From positions 62,001-126,000 of the forward strand of contig NZ_MDHA01000044.1 in the NCBI RefSeq assembly GCF_001705665.1: a DNA stretch of 64,000 nt, read 5' to 3'. The DNA comes from Thioclava sp. SK-1 (GTDB lineage: Bacteria; Pseudomonadota; Alphaproteobacteria; Rhodobacterales; Rhodobacteraceae). The translations under genes were made by a program, and so were the position numbers. Of the stretch, positions 46,212 through 55,227 are shown piece after piece (position 1 is the first letter of the stretch; every line of letters starts with the position of its first letter). The notes beneath the pieces were generated by a model that saw only the letters and a program-made list of their open reading frames with translations, searched no databases and was not told where the DNA came from.

Positions 46212-47963
46212 TTAGTGGCTGTCTTTGCCCACCGGATTGCCCCGGCAGCCCTTTAAGAAATCGAGATCCGCGCCTGTATCCGCGCCTTGAACATGTGCCT
46301 GATGCAGCCAGGCATAGCCACCGGTGGCCTGTTCATGCATCGGTTGCCACGCTGCCAGGCGCTCAGCCAATTCCGTATCCGAAATCTCCAGTGTCAGCGA
46401 TCTGTTCGGAACGTCCAGCGCGATCATATCGCCGCTACGCACAACCGCAAGCGGGCCGCCCGCTGCAGCCTCTGGCGCAGTATGCAAAACCACGGTGCCA
46501 TAGGCCGTGCCCGACATCCGCGCATCTGAAATCCGCACCATATCCGTGATGCCCTTTTTCAGAACCTTTGGCGGCAGACCCATATTGCCGACCTCAGCCA
46601 TGCCCGGATACCCTTTTGGCCCGCAGTTTTTCATTACCAAAATACAGGTTTCATCGACGTCCAGATCGGGATCTTCAATCCGTGCTTTGTAATCATCGAT
46701 ATCTTCAAACACCACTGCGCGGCCGCGATGGGTCAGCAAATGCGGGCTGGCGGCCGAGGGCTTAAGCACCGCCCCCTTGGGCGCAAGATTGCCTTTGACC
46801 ACCGCAATACCGCCCTGTGCCGTCAGCGGATTGTCCACCGGTCGGATCACGTCTTCATTGTGGTTCACAACGTCTTTGACCTCATCCCAGATTGATGCAC
46901 CCGAGACCGTCAGCGCGTCTTTATGCAGCTGCCCAGCCTCACCCAATCTTTTAAGAACGACCGGTAAACCACCAGCATAAAAGAATTCTTCCATCAAATA
47001 TTCACCTGATGGCATCAAATTTACAATGGTTGCCACATCGCGACCACAACGGTCCCAATCATCCAGCGTCACATCAACGCCCACACGGCCCGCCAATGCC
47101 AAAAGATGCACCACCGCATTGGTGGAACCGCCGATGGCCCCATTCGTGCGTATCGCATTCTCAAACGCATTTTTCGTCATGATATCAGATGGTTTTAAGT
47201 CATACTTAACCATTTGCACAATGCGGCGCCCCGACAATTGCGCCATCACACGGCGGCGGCTGTCCACCGCAGGGATCGCTGTATTACCCGACAGGGCCAT
47301 ACCAAGGCTTTCGGCCATGGACGCCATCGTTGAGGCTGTTCCCATTGTGTTGCAAGTGCCTGAAGAACGGCTCATAGAGGCTTCTGCCTCAAGGAAATCT
47401 TCTTGCGACATGGTGCCGGCCTTCACCGCCTCGGAAAATTTCCACAGATGCGTGCCAGAGCCCACACGCTCGCCACGGAAATACCCGTTCAGCATTGGCC
47501 CGCCCGTCACCACGATTGATGGGATATCGCAGCTGGCCGCCGCCATCATTAAAGATGGCGTGGTCTTGTCACATCCCACCAAAAGCACCGCACCATCAAT
47601 CGGTTGTCCACGAATTGTTTCCTCAATCGCCAGGGCAGCAAGGTTGCGAAACATCATCGCCGTCGGACGGAAGGTATTCTCCGAGGCCGAAAAAACGGGA
47701 ACCTCAACGGGGAAGCCGCCGGCCTCCCAAATACCGGCTTTGACCTTTTCAGCAAGCTCACGCAGATGGCCGTTGCATGGCGTCAGGTCCGACCATGTAT
47801 TCAAAATACCAATAATCGGCCTTCCATCAAATAAATCATGTGGATAGCCTTGGTTCTTCATCCACCCGCGGTGATAGATCGTATCGCGCGAATTGCCCGA
47901 ATACCAATGGGTAGAACGAAGTTTGCGCGGCCAAGGGGCTGGCGTGAAATCACTGGCTGACAT
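46212..47963 (-). CDS. IlvD/Edd-family sugar-acid dehydratase, L-arabinonate/D-galactonate type (583 aa)
   Basis: It removes water from an aldonate to give the 2-keto-3-deoxy acid. The three iron-sulfur cluster cysteines are at 63 (TPCNGH), 131 (GCDKTTPS) and 204 (SGTCNTMGT). The family-typical NTWSDLTPC and RSSGTCNTMGTASTM match L-arabinonate dehydratases, which also accept D-galactonate and D-fuconate. One such enzyme could therefore serve both branches of this cluster. Start ATG 47963 follows GGAGCGAG. It lies 15 bases after gguC/araD1. Confidence 0.9.
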   Translation of the reverse strand: MSASDFTPAPWPRKLRSTHWYSGNSRDTIYHRGWMKNQGYPHDLFDGRPIIGILNTWSDLTPCNGHLRELAEKVKAGIWEAGGFPVEVPVFSASENTFRPTAMMFRNLAALAIEETIRGQPIDGAVLLVGCDKTTPSLMMAAASCDIPSIVVTGGPMLNGYFRGERVGSGTHLWKFSEAVKAGTMSQEDFLEAEASMSRSSGTCNTMGTASTMASMAESLGMALSGNTAIPAVDSRRRVMAQLSGRRIVQMVKYDLKPSDIMTKNAFENAIRTNGAIGGSTNAVVHLLALAGRVGVDVTLDDWDRCGRDVATIVNLMPSGEYLMEEFFYAGGLPVVLKRLGEAGQLHKDALTVSGASIWDEVKDVVNHNEDVIRPVDNPLTAQGGIAVVKGNLAPKGAVLKPSAASPHLLTHRGRAVVFEDIDDYKARIEDPDLDVDETCILVMKNCGPKGYPGMAEVGNMGLPPKVLKKGITDMVRISDARMSGTAYGTVVLHTAPEAAAGGPLAVVRSGDMIALDVPNRSLTLEISDTELAERLAAWQPMHEQATGGYAWLHQAHVQGADTGADLDFLKGCRGNPVGKDSH

Positions 47964-47978
47964 GGGCTCGCTCCGATC

Positions 47979-48941
47979 TTAAAGGGGGCTGACGGCGGCA
48001 AGGCCGGCATCACTGGCTTGCGCCAAAGGGTTCACCAGGGGCTGGCCAAATTGCGGTGATGAGATTTCAAACACATCCCCCACCTGCGTGCGCACTCCCG
48101 CACCAAAGGACAGGGTTGCCGTGCCAAACATATGCACATGCAAATCCCCAGGGCGGCGGAAAGGCGCATATTTAAAATGGTGATGTTCCAGATTGGCGAT
48201 GGAATGGGACATATTGTCTTCGCCCGATACAAAGGGCTGATCGAAGATCACCTGATCACCGCGCAAAACGCGCGAACGCCCCTCGATATGGCGCGGCAGA
48301 TCCCCCACCAGAAGCTCTGGTCCGAACGACGCCGGGCGCAATTTTGAATGGGCCAGAAACAGGTAGTTTACCTTCTCGGTGACGTGATCAGAAAATTCAT
48401 TGGCCAACGAAAACCCAACCCGGTGCGGCGTGCCATCAGGCCCGATCAGATAGAAACCGGCGATCTCTGGCTCCTCTCCGCCATCTTCGGCAAAGCTGGG
48501 CTGCAACAGTGGATCATGGCTGGCCACGGCCTCGGTGCCCGGCCCCTTATAAAACCATTCGGGCTGCACACCGGGCTGTCCGGGGGCGGGTTTTCCGCCC
48601 TCCATACCCATGCGAAACATCTTCATACTGTCGGTTTCAGTGGCTGCATCGCCATGCATCGCATTGCGCGTGGCCGCCGATCCGGTATGTGTCAGCCCGG
48701 TGCCACACAGATACATCCGCGCAGGTTCTGGATGGCGCAACGGCACATCCAACACCCCCTTGGCAGCCAACGCGGGCAGGTCCACGGCCTCGCCCCCCGC
48801 CGGGATCACGCCTGCCAAGGGTGCGGATTTCGCAATCGCCTCATTGGCCAGTTCAAAGATTGTTGTGCCTGCGATCAGTCGTGCCGCCTCGGCTTCGCGG
48901 ACAATAACGCCGCCCGATTTCACTTGCGAAAGGAACATCAT
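47979..48941 (-). CDS. gguC: GguC/AraD1 family protein, probable 2-keto-3-deoxyarabinonate dehydratase (320 aa)
   Basis: A fumarylacetoacetate-hydrolase-fold protein. CGTGLTHTGSAATRN and the metal-site region GFYLIGPDGTPHRVGFSLANEFSDHV are typical of the GguC/AraD1 group. GguC was named from the Agrobacterium chvE-gguABC locus, and the gene order here is the same. The suggested reaction is dehydration of L-2-keto-3-deoxyarabinonate to 2-oxoglutarate semialdehyde, feeding the aldehyde dehydrogenase two genes downstream. This is inferred from the family and context. The start overlaps the gguB stop by one base (TGATG). Confidence 0.85.
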   Translation of the reverse strand: MMFLSQVKSGGVIVREAEAARLIAGTTIFELANEAIAKSAPLAGVIPAGGEAVDLPALAAKGVLDVPLRHPEPARMYLCGTGLTHTGSAATRNAMHGDAATETDSMKMFRMGMEGGKPAPGQPGVQPEWFYKGPGTEAVASHDPLLQPSFAEDGGEEPEIAGFYLIGPDGTPHRVGFSLANEFSDHVTEKVNYLFLAHSKLRPASFGPELLVGDLPRHIEGRSRVLRGDQVIFDQPFVSGEDNMSHSIANLEHHHFKYAPFRRPGDLHVHMFGTATLSFGAGVRTQVGDVFEISSPQFGQPLVNPLAQASDAGLAAVSPL

Positions 48942-50161
48942 CAGCCTTGCTTTTGTTTGTTGTAAACATCGAAGATCACCGCCGCGAGCAACACGAGCCC
49001 CTTGATGATCTGTTGATAATCAATGCCAATCCCCATGATCGACATGCCGTTATTCATCACCCCCATGATGAAGGCACCGACAACGGCACCGACGATCTTA
49101 CCCGAGCCGCCGGACATGGACGCCCCGCCAATAAACACCGCCGCGATTACATCCAGCTCCAGCGCGAAACCGGCCTTGGGGGTCGCCGTATTCAGCCGCG
49201 CCGCATAGATCAGCCCAGCTAATGCCGCCAGCACACCCATATTCACAAAGGCCAGGAAGGTCAGACGTTCCGTCTTGATCCCAGACAGTTTCGCGGCCTT
49301 TTCATTGCCGCCAAGCGCATAGATACGCCGCCCGATCACCGTATTCTGCGTGACAAAGGAATAGATTACGATCAGGACGCCCATCGTCACCAAGACATTG
49401 GGAAGCCCGCGAAATGTGGCCAGTTTGAACGCCAGGAACAGCAATGCACCCAAAACGATGGCATTGCGCGCCCAGAAGAATTTCACCGGCTCACCCACAA
49501 TACCATAGGCGGCGTTGCGGGCACGGTCACGCAGGCCCAGCCACACGATAGTTGCCGCGGCTGCAACGCCGACACCCATCGCCAACACATTGAAATTGCG
49601 CGACCCCAACGCCGCAGCAATGCCAGAGGTCGCATCGCGGGGCAGAATATCGGGCACAAACCCGGTCGACAGCAGCTGGAAACCGCCCGGAAAGGGACCA
49701 ACCGATTGGCCCTGCAACAGCCAGAGCGACGCGCCACGAAACACCAACATGCCCGCCAAAGTGACAATAAAAGACGGAATTTTCCAATAGGCCACCCAAT
49801 AGCCCTGCGCAGCCCCGATCAGACCGCCCATCACCAGCGCAACCGGAATGGTCACTGCGATCGGCATATTCCACTCTACGATCATCACCGCCGAAAACGC
49901 GCCGATAAATCCCATGACAGAGCCGACCGACAGGTCAATATTCCCCGACACGATGACGATCAACATCCCCAACGCCATGATGATGATGAAACTGTTTTGT
50001 AAGAACAGGTTGGTGATGTTCACAGGCCGCATCAGCGTGCCGCCCGTGACGATCTGGAAAAAGACCATGATCGCGATCAACGCGAAAAGCAGACCATATT
50101 CGCGCATATGCGCCTTGAGATAGGATTTCAGACCGGTTTCGGTCGGCTCGCTCGATGGCAT
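48941..50161 (-). CDS. gguB: Sugar ABC transporter permease (406 aa)
   Basis: An inner-membrane permease of the ribose/xylose/multiple-monosaccharide type (MmsB/GguB), with about ten transmembrane helices. Signatures are ALGMLIVIVSGNIDLSVGSVMGF, the IPSFIVTLAGMLVFRGASLW segment and GGNEKAAKLSGI, the EAA-like loop that contacts the ATPase. I chose ATG 50161 because GGGGGAG lies 5 bases upstream; the GTG two codons earlier overlaps that site. Confidence 0.94.
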   Translation of the reverse strand: MPSSEPTETGLKSYLKAHMREYGLLFALIAIMVFFQIVTGGTLMRPVNITNLFLQNSFIIIMALGMLIVIVSGNIDLSVGSVMGFIGAFSAVMIVEWNMPIAVTIPVALVMGGLIGAAQGYWVAYWKIPSFIVTLAGMLVFRGASLWLLQGQSVGPFPGGFQLLSTGFVPDILPRDATSGIAAALGSRNFNVLAMGVGVAAAATIVWLGLRDRARNAAYGIVGEPVKFFWARNAIVLGALLFLAFKLATFRGLPNVLVTMGVLIVIYSFVTQNTVIGRRIYALGGNEKAAKLSGIKTERLTFLAFVNMGVLAALAGLIYAARLNTATPKAGFALELDVIAAVFIGGASMSGGSGKIVGAVVGAFIMGVMNNGMSIMGIGIDYQQIIKGLVLLAAVIFDVYNKQKQG

Positions 50162-50173
50162 CGCCACTCCCCC

Positions 50174-51691
50174 TTATTCGTTGACGATGAGCGACATAAT
50201 GCGCTCTTGGCTGGCCTCGGCGGCGGGTAATTCGCCCACGAAAGCCCCCTCATTCATGACGTAGATCCGGTCGCACATGCCCAGAAGCTCTGGCATCTCA
50301 GACGAGATCATGATCACCCCTTTGCCCTGTGCTGACAGGTCATTGATGATCGAATAGATTTCATATTTGGCGCCCACATCGATGCCGCGCGTGGGTTCAT
50401 CAAGGATCAGCACCTCTGGTTCGGTGAACAGCCATTTGGCCAGAACCACCTTTTGCTGATTGCCCCCTGACAGGTTGCCCACCTGTTGCATCACTGATGG
50501 CGTGCGGGTGCGCAGCGCCTGACGGTAACGTTCGGCCACTTCGGTTTCGCGGGCCTCGGCCAGAACGCCTTTGGTTGAAACGCCTTCCAAATGCGCCAGC
50601 GTGGTGTTGAAACGGATCGTTTCATCCAGCACCAACCCAAGGGATTTGCGGTCTTCGGTAACATAGGCCAACCCTGCGTCAATCGCCCGGTCCACCTGCG
50701 ACAGATCCGCCGGGCGGCCATGCAGCTTAACCTGACCCGAGATCGCCCGCCCCCAACTTTTGCCAAAGATTGACATCGCCAATTCGGTCCGGCCAGACCC
50801 CATCAACCCGGCAATGCCCACCACTTCGCCGGCGCGGACGTTCATACTGATATTATGGATCACCTGTCGTTCCGCATGATCTGGATGCCAGACGTTCCAA
50901 TCATCGACCTGCATCACAATATCACCGGCATGGCGTTCACGCTCGGGGTAGCGTGCCGACATATCGCGGCCCACCATGTCGCGCACGATCTGGTCTTCTT
51001 CCAGACCTTTGCGCGCATCCAGCCGTGACACGGCCATACCATCACGAATGACCGTGACCGTATCGGCCACATAGCGCACTTCGTTCAATTTATGACTGAT
51101 GATGATGCAGGTCACGCCCTGCGCCTTCAGACCCAGCATCAGGTCCAGCAGCTTACGGCTGTCATTTTCTTGCAAGGCCGCCGTTGGCTCATCCAGGATC
51201 AGCAGTTTGACATCCTTGGACAGGGCCTTGGCGATCTCAACCAGCTGTTGCTTGCCAACGCCGATACTGTCGACCAGCGTGCCGGGATTGTCACGCAGCC
51301 CCACCTTGGCCAGCAGCGCTTCGGTGCGGCCATAGGTTTCTTGCCATTGCATCACACCGGCTTTGGCGCGTTCATTTCCCAGAAAGATATTTTCCGCGAT
51401 CGACAATTGCGGCACCAGGGCCAATTCCTGATGGATAATCACAATGCCGCGGTCTTCGCTGTCAGACAATGTCTTAAACTGTGCCAACGCGCCATCATAA
51501 TAGATTTCGCCATCATAGCTGCCGGCCGGGTAAATCCCTGACAAAACCTTCATCAGGGTGGATTTTCCAGCCCCGTTTTCGCCACAGATCGCGTGAATTT
51601 CCCCCTGCGCCACCGAAAGCGAGACGCGGTCCAGCGCCTTAACGCCTGGAAATTCTTTCGTGATTTCGCGCATTTCGAGCAATGTCGTCAT
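50174..51691 (-). CDS. gguA: Sugar ABC transporter ATP-binding protein, tandem nucleotide-binding domains (505 aa)
   Basis: Two fused ATPase domains, as in RbsA/XylG/MmsA. The first has an intact Walker A (GENGAGKST), and Walker [12 protein letters not shown]. The second has a variant P-loop (GLMGSGRTE), signature LSGGNQQKV and Walker [13 protein letters not shown]. It energises uptake with GguB and ChvE. ATG 51691 (MTTLLEM) has GAAGGG upstream; the open frame extends 22 codons further. Confidence 0.95.
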   Translation of the reverse strand: MTTLLEMREITKEFPGVKALDRVSLSVAQGEIHAICGENGAGKSTLMKVLSGIYPAGSYDGEIYYDGALAQFKTLSDSEDRGIVIIHQELALVPQLSIAENIFLGNERAKAGVMQWQETYGRTEALLAKVGLRDNPGTLVDSIGVGKQQLVEIAKALSKDVKLLILDEPTAALQENDSRKLLDLMLGLKAQGVTCIIISHKLNEVRYVADTVTVIRDGMAVSRLDARKGLEEDQIVRDMVGRDMSARYPERERHAGDIVMQVDDWNVWHPDHAERQVIHNISMNVRAGEVVGIAGLMGSGRTELAMSIFGKSWGRAISGQVKLHGRPADLSQVDRAIDAGLAYVTEDRKSLGLVLDETIRFNTTLAHLEGVSTKGVLAEARETEVAERYRQALRTRTPSVMQQVGNLSGGNQQKVVLAKWLFTEPEVLILDEPTRGIDVGAKYEIYSIINDLSAQGKGVIMISSEMPELLGMCDRIYVMNEGAFVGELPAAEASQERIMSLIVNE

Positions 51692-51766
51692 CGCCACACC
51701 CTTCAACACATGATCCATCACGGCACGGGCTTGATCCGCACCGAACGGGTCGAACAAATTGTTCGG

Positions 51767-51798
51767 TTGGGCTGCCCAGACACAACTGCGCAGCCCAA
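51767..51798 (-). other. Stem-loop between chvE and gguA
   Basis: TTGGGCTGC (51767-51775) and GCAGCCCAA (51790-51798) form a 9-bp perfect stem with a 14-base loop, 10 bases past the chvE stop. There is no U-run. In importer operons a hairpin here often protects or partially terminates the message, so that the binding protein is made in excess over the ATPase; this is inferred. Confidence 0.6.
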
Positions 51799-51807
51799 GG
51801 GGGAGGG

Positions 51808-52860
51808 TTAATCGATCTGATCTGCGGTATAGTAACCGGAGCCGATCAGCACCTCTTCAACATTCGACTTATCCACCGGAAGCGGTTCCAGTAGATAGGA
51901 CGGAATGACCTTAACGCCATTGTCATAGGTTTCGGTGTCATTCACCTCTGGCTCGCCGCCATCAAGCATCGCATCGACCATATTAACGGTCACACGGGCC
52001 AATTCACGGGTGTCTTTGAAGATGGTTGAATATTGCTCATCCGCCAGAATGGATTTGACCGATTGAATTTCAGCATCCTGACCGGTGACCACCGGCAATG
52101 TCATATCGCCCGAGCCATAGCCAATCCCCTTAAGCGAGGACAAAATCCCGATCGACAGCCCATCATAGGGCGATAAGACCCCATGTACGTCTTTGTCGGT
52201 ATAAGATGCCGACAAGATGTTATCCATACGCGCCTGTGCGGTGGCCGGATCCCAGCGCAGTGTACCGACCTTATCCATGCCCATCTGACCCGATTGCACA
52301 ACAATCGTGCCGTCATCGATCAGCGGCTGCAGCACCGACATTGCGCCATTATAGAAGAAATACGCGTTGTTGTCGTCGGGCGACCCGCCAAACAGCTCAA
52401 CGTTATAGGGGCCATCGCCAAAGCGTTCTTTCAACCCGTCAACCAGCGATGTCGCCTGTTGCACGCCCACTTTGAAATTGTCGAATGTTGCATAGTAATC
52501 GACATCGCCACTGTCGCGGATCAAGCGGTCATAAGCCACAATACGCACACCCGACGCTGCCGCATTTGCCAAAGCGTTGGACAAGGTCGTGCCATCAATT
52601 GCCGCAATGACCAACACGTCTACGCCTTTCGTGACCATGTTTTCAATCTGCGATAGCTGATTGGGGATGTCGTCCTCTGCATATTGCAGATCCGTTTCAT
52701 AGCCCGCGTCCTGGAACTGTTTGACCATGTTATTGCCATCGTCGATCCAGCGCGCAGAGGATTTCGTTGGCATCGAGATGCCAACCATTCCATCAGCATG
52801 GGCTGCGGTCATGGCGATAAGGCTCACCGCGAGCGCACCCGCGAAGTTCATGAATTTCAT
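51808..52860 (-). CDS. chvE: Periplasmic sugar-binding protein, ChvE-like (350 aa)
   Basis: A signal peptide ([22 protein letters not shown]) precedes a type I periplasmic binding protein. [57 protein letters not shown] and [14 protein letters not shown] are characteristic of ChvE, which binds galactose, glucose, arabinose and related aldoses. In Agrobacterium ChvE also modulates VirA and chemotaxis; no such partners are seen here. ATG 52860 has AGGGAGG upstream. It is the first gene of the operon and is divergent from the LysR gene. Confidence 0.94.
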   Translation of the reverse strand: MKFMNFAGALAVSLIAMTAAHADGMVGISMPTKSSARWIDDGNNMVKQFQDAGYETDLQYAEDDIPNQLSQIENMVTKGVDVLVIAAIDGTTLSNALANAAASGVRIVAYDRLIRDSGDVDYYATFDNFKVGVQQATSLVDGLKERFGDGPYNVELFGGSPDDNNAYFFYNGAMSVLQPLIDDGTIVVQSGQMGMDKVGTLRWDPATAQARMDNILSASYTDKDVHGVLSPYDGLSIGILSSLKGIGYGSGDMTLPVVTGQDAEIQSVKSILADEQYSTIFKDTRELARVTVNMVDAMLDGGEPEVNDTETYDNGVKVIPSYLLEPLPVDKSNVEEVLIGSGYYTADQID

Positions 52861-52877
52861 CGATTTCCTCCCTGACA

Positions 52878-52899
52878 GAAGGCCCCTCCCCGGGCCTTC
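52878..52899 (-). other. 5'-UTR hairpin just before the chvE ribosome binding site
   Basis: GAAGGCCC (52878-52885) pairs with GGGCCTTC (52892-52899) around a 6-base loop. It ends 5 bases from the AGGGAGG of chvE. It may stabilise the 5' end of a highly expressed message or control translation. Confidence 0.5.
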
Positions 52900-53000
52900 C
52901 TGATCGCCCTTGGACACCAAAGGCTGGCATAGGTGTATCCTTTGGTGACATACCGATCAAATACCAGTATCAGTGATATGTATAACAAAATAGGTATGTC
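52900..53000. promoter_or_regulatory. gbpR-chvE divergent promoter with nested dyads
   Basis: Two perfect inverted repeats are visible: CACCAAAGG (52915-52923) with CCTTTGGTG (52939-52947), and GACATACC (52947-52954) with GGTATGTC (52993-53000). Between the latter lie ATACcaGTAT (52961-52970) and TATC-AGT-GATA (52968-52978), which resemble LysR T-N11-A boxes. These are candidates for GbpR binding sites controlling both directions. Confidence 0.6.
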
Positions 53001-53952
53001 GCATATGGCCCAATATTTGGAAAGCCTGCGCCCCGCACAAATCCGGCTTGTGGCGGCAATCGCGGAACATGGCCAGCTGCAGGTTGCGGCCTCTAGTTGC
53101 AAGATGACCCAGCCTGCCGCATCGCGGATGTTGGCAGAGATTGAACGCAATCTGGCCACCGCGTTATTTACCCGTAGCGCCAAGGGGATGGAGCCCACGA
53201 ATGCAGGCGCGCTTTTGGCGCGACATGCCACGCGGATCAATCATGACCTGACGCGCATGGCAGAGGAATTTTCCGATCTGCGCGCCGGGCTTGGCGGAAC
53301 AGTTCGGGTGGGTGCGGTGACCGGTCCCGCACTGGGGCATTTGGTGCCGGCGATCCAAAAGCTGAAATCCACGACCAAGGGGGTCGATATCTCGGTCGAG
53401 GTCGCCCCCTCTGTCGCCTTGGTGCAGGGACTGGAACGCGGCGATCTGGATTTTGCGCTGGCGCGTCTGCCGGCACATATGAACCAACGCGATTTCCATG
53501 TGGAACCTGCCCGCGATGAGATCGTGCGCCTGTTGGTGCGTGACAGTCACCCGATGCTGGCCCATGCACCAGTTGCGATAGGCGCGCTTAACCATCTGCC
53601 GTGGATATTGCAAGATCGCGGCGCACCGATCCGCCACGCGATTGAACTGGCCTTTAATGACGAAGGGATGGCCGCGCCCGAAGATATCACCACCACCTCA
53701 TCTTTGCTGATGATCATTGCGCTGTTGAAACAATCCGATGCGATTGCCCCGCTTAGTCAGGAGGTGATTGACCTGATGCTGCACCCGCCTGTTTGCGCCG
53801 AATTTCGTGTTTTGACATTAAACCGGTTTGTGACGGTAGAGCCGTTTATGATTTTGCGTGGCCGTGGCCGGACCTTGTCACGCGCGGCAGAGCGGCTGCT
53901 GGAGCTAACCCGTGCAAGTATCGCCCAATTTGACCCACCCAAAACAGTATAA
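52996..53952 (+). CDS. gbpR: LysR-family regulator, GbpR-like (318 aa)
   Basis: An N-terminal winged helix-turn-helix (RLVAAIAEHGQLQVAASSCKMTQPAASRMLAEIE, given here in parts: QLQVAASSCK, TQPAASRMLAEIE) is followed by a LysR effector domain (VRVGAVTGPALGHLVPAI, LDFALARLPAHM). GbpR of Agrobacterium controls chvE in response to sugars, and this gene has the same divergent placement. The start is uncertain: ATG 52978, 52996 or 53005 are possible and all lie inside the putative operator region; 52996 (MSHMAQYLESL) fits LysR length best. Confidence 0.88.
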   Translation: MSHMAQYLESLRPAQIRLVAAIAEHGQLQVAASSCKMTQPAASRMLAEIERNLATALFTRSAKGMEPTNAGALLARHATRINHDLTRMAEEFSDLRAGLGGTVRVGAVTGPALGHLVPAIQKLKSTTKGVDISVEVAPSVALVQGLERGDLDFALARLPAHMNQRDFHVEPARDEIVRLLVRDSHPMLAHAPVAIGALNHLPWILQDRGAPIRHAIELAFNDEGMAAPEDITTTSSLLMIIALLKQSDAIAPLSQEVIDLMLHPPVCAEFRVLTLNRFVTVEPFMILRGRGRTLSRAAERLLELTRASIAQFDPPKTV

Positions 53953-54071
53953 ACGGCCCAAGGCACGCGGTTATTCAAAGTTTCGCTTACATTAGGGACT
54001 CATATCTTCAAAAACCTGTGATACGCTATCTGAACCCTATGCAGGTGCTACCTAAAATATCGGAACAATTG

Positions 54072-55220
54072 ATGACGTATTGGACCATTCCATCTGCCGT
54101 ATGTGTCAGCGTGATTGCCCATGTTGCAGCCGCGCAAACACTGCCAGATGGGACCAGCGATCCCATGGCCGATCCAGTCGCCTATCAGCTGCAAACACCG
54201 CAAGATCAGGGCAGTTTAACCGCAGGTATCTGGTATTCCCAAGCCGAGGCGGCATCTGTTTCCTTGGGGATAGAACAAGACAAGCTGTTTGGAACAGATG
54301 AGAATTTTCGGCTGGGATTAGAGGCCAGCGGCTACACACAGATCGCGCATGTCACCTCAACCGACCCGGATTTCTACGAATCCATCTATTCCCGTCAATT
54401 GGCGTTTTCACTGACCAATCTACAGCCCAACCGGACGCAAAATGGTGATTATTCCTTTTCCAGCGCCGAAGCGAGCATTGGCTTTGGCCGTCATCTGACC
54501 CCGGATCTTGCCATCAGCTTTGGATTGGGCGTGGCGCAAACTCGGATCGAGGACAGCGTTGATCTGCCCGTTTTCATTCGCGATTATATCAGTGCCGAGG
54601 GAGAGACCAACTCTTCGGCCTTTACCTTTATAAATCTGTTTTTGGATCGCTCGGATGGCTCTGCAGATCCGATGCACGGATATCAAATCGGTTGGGCGAA
54701 TGAGCTGGGCACGGTATCGGGCACCACCTATCTTAAATCGCAGGCCAATGCGCATTACTATCACCCGTTCTTGTCGCGCGGGCGGTTGCATCTGCGCGGT
54801 GACATCGCGCTGGGCGAGGTAATCGGATCAGGCACTTATCCGATCTATGATAATTTCTATGCGGGCGGTCCGGGCAGTGTGCGCGGGTTTTCCCAAAATA
54901 CGCTGGGCCCGACCTCGGCGATCCCAAACAGCGCAGCACGGGCCTATTCAGGCGGTGCATTCCGTGTAACAGGCGGGGCAGAACTGTCGCAAAAATTCAC
55001 GACGCGTGAGGATGTCCACGCGCTTGCATTCTTTGACTTTGGTAATGTGTTCAGTGACATGTCCACTGCACGCAGCGATGATCTGCGCAGCGCCATCGGG
55101 ATTGGCCTGCGCTGGGACAGCCCAATTGGCGCGATCAATATCTATTATGCGCAGGCGCTCAATGACCGCGCCAGCGATGAGACAGAGCCGTTGCAATTCA
55201 CCCTTGGGACACGGTTCTGA
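54072..55220 (+). CDS. Omp85/BamA-type outer-membrane barrel without POTRA domains (382 aa)
   Basis: A signal peptide (MTYWTIPSAVCVSVIAHVAAAQ) is followed directly by amphipathic strands. The Omp85 signature is clear: GGPGSVRGFSQNTLGP (VRGF is the lid-lock motif of loop 6) and the final strands FFDFGNVF and LRSAIGIGLRWDSPIGAINI, ending in Phe (TLGTRF). No POTRA domain precedes the barrel, unlike BamA or TpsB. Such short proteins are surface-barrel members of unknown job. ATG 54072 was chosen since it begins at the signal peptide; GTG 54018 and ATG 54039 are in frame. It converges on the exporter operon with only 7 bases between stops, so a shared role is possible but not shown. Confidence 0.8.
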   Translation: MTYWTIPSAVCVSVIAHVAAAQTLPDGTSDPMADPVAYQLQTPQDQGSLTAGIWYSQAEAASVSLGIEQDKLFGTDENFRLGLEASGYTQIAHVTSTDPDFYESIYSRQLAFSLTNLQPNRTQNGDYSFSSAEASIGFGRHLTPDLAISFGLGVAQTRIEDSVDLPVFIRDYISAEGETNSSAFTFINLFLDRSDGSADPMHGYQIGWANELGTVSGTTYLKSQANAHYYHPFLSRGRLHLRGDIALGEVIGSGTYPIYDNFYAGGPGSVRGFSQNTLGPTSAIPNSAARAYSGGAFRVTGGAELSQKFTTREDVHALAFFDFGNVFSDMSTARSDDLRSAIGIGLRWDSPIGAINIYYAQALNDRASDETEPLQFTLGTRF

Positions 55221-55227
55221 CGCCGGT

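Noticed and set aside
51808-52860. ChvE as a virulence-sensing component
   Set aside because: The gene lies in a sugar catabolic operon; no virA/virG or T-DNA-related gene is visible.
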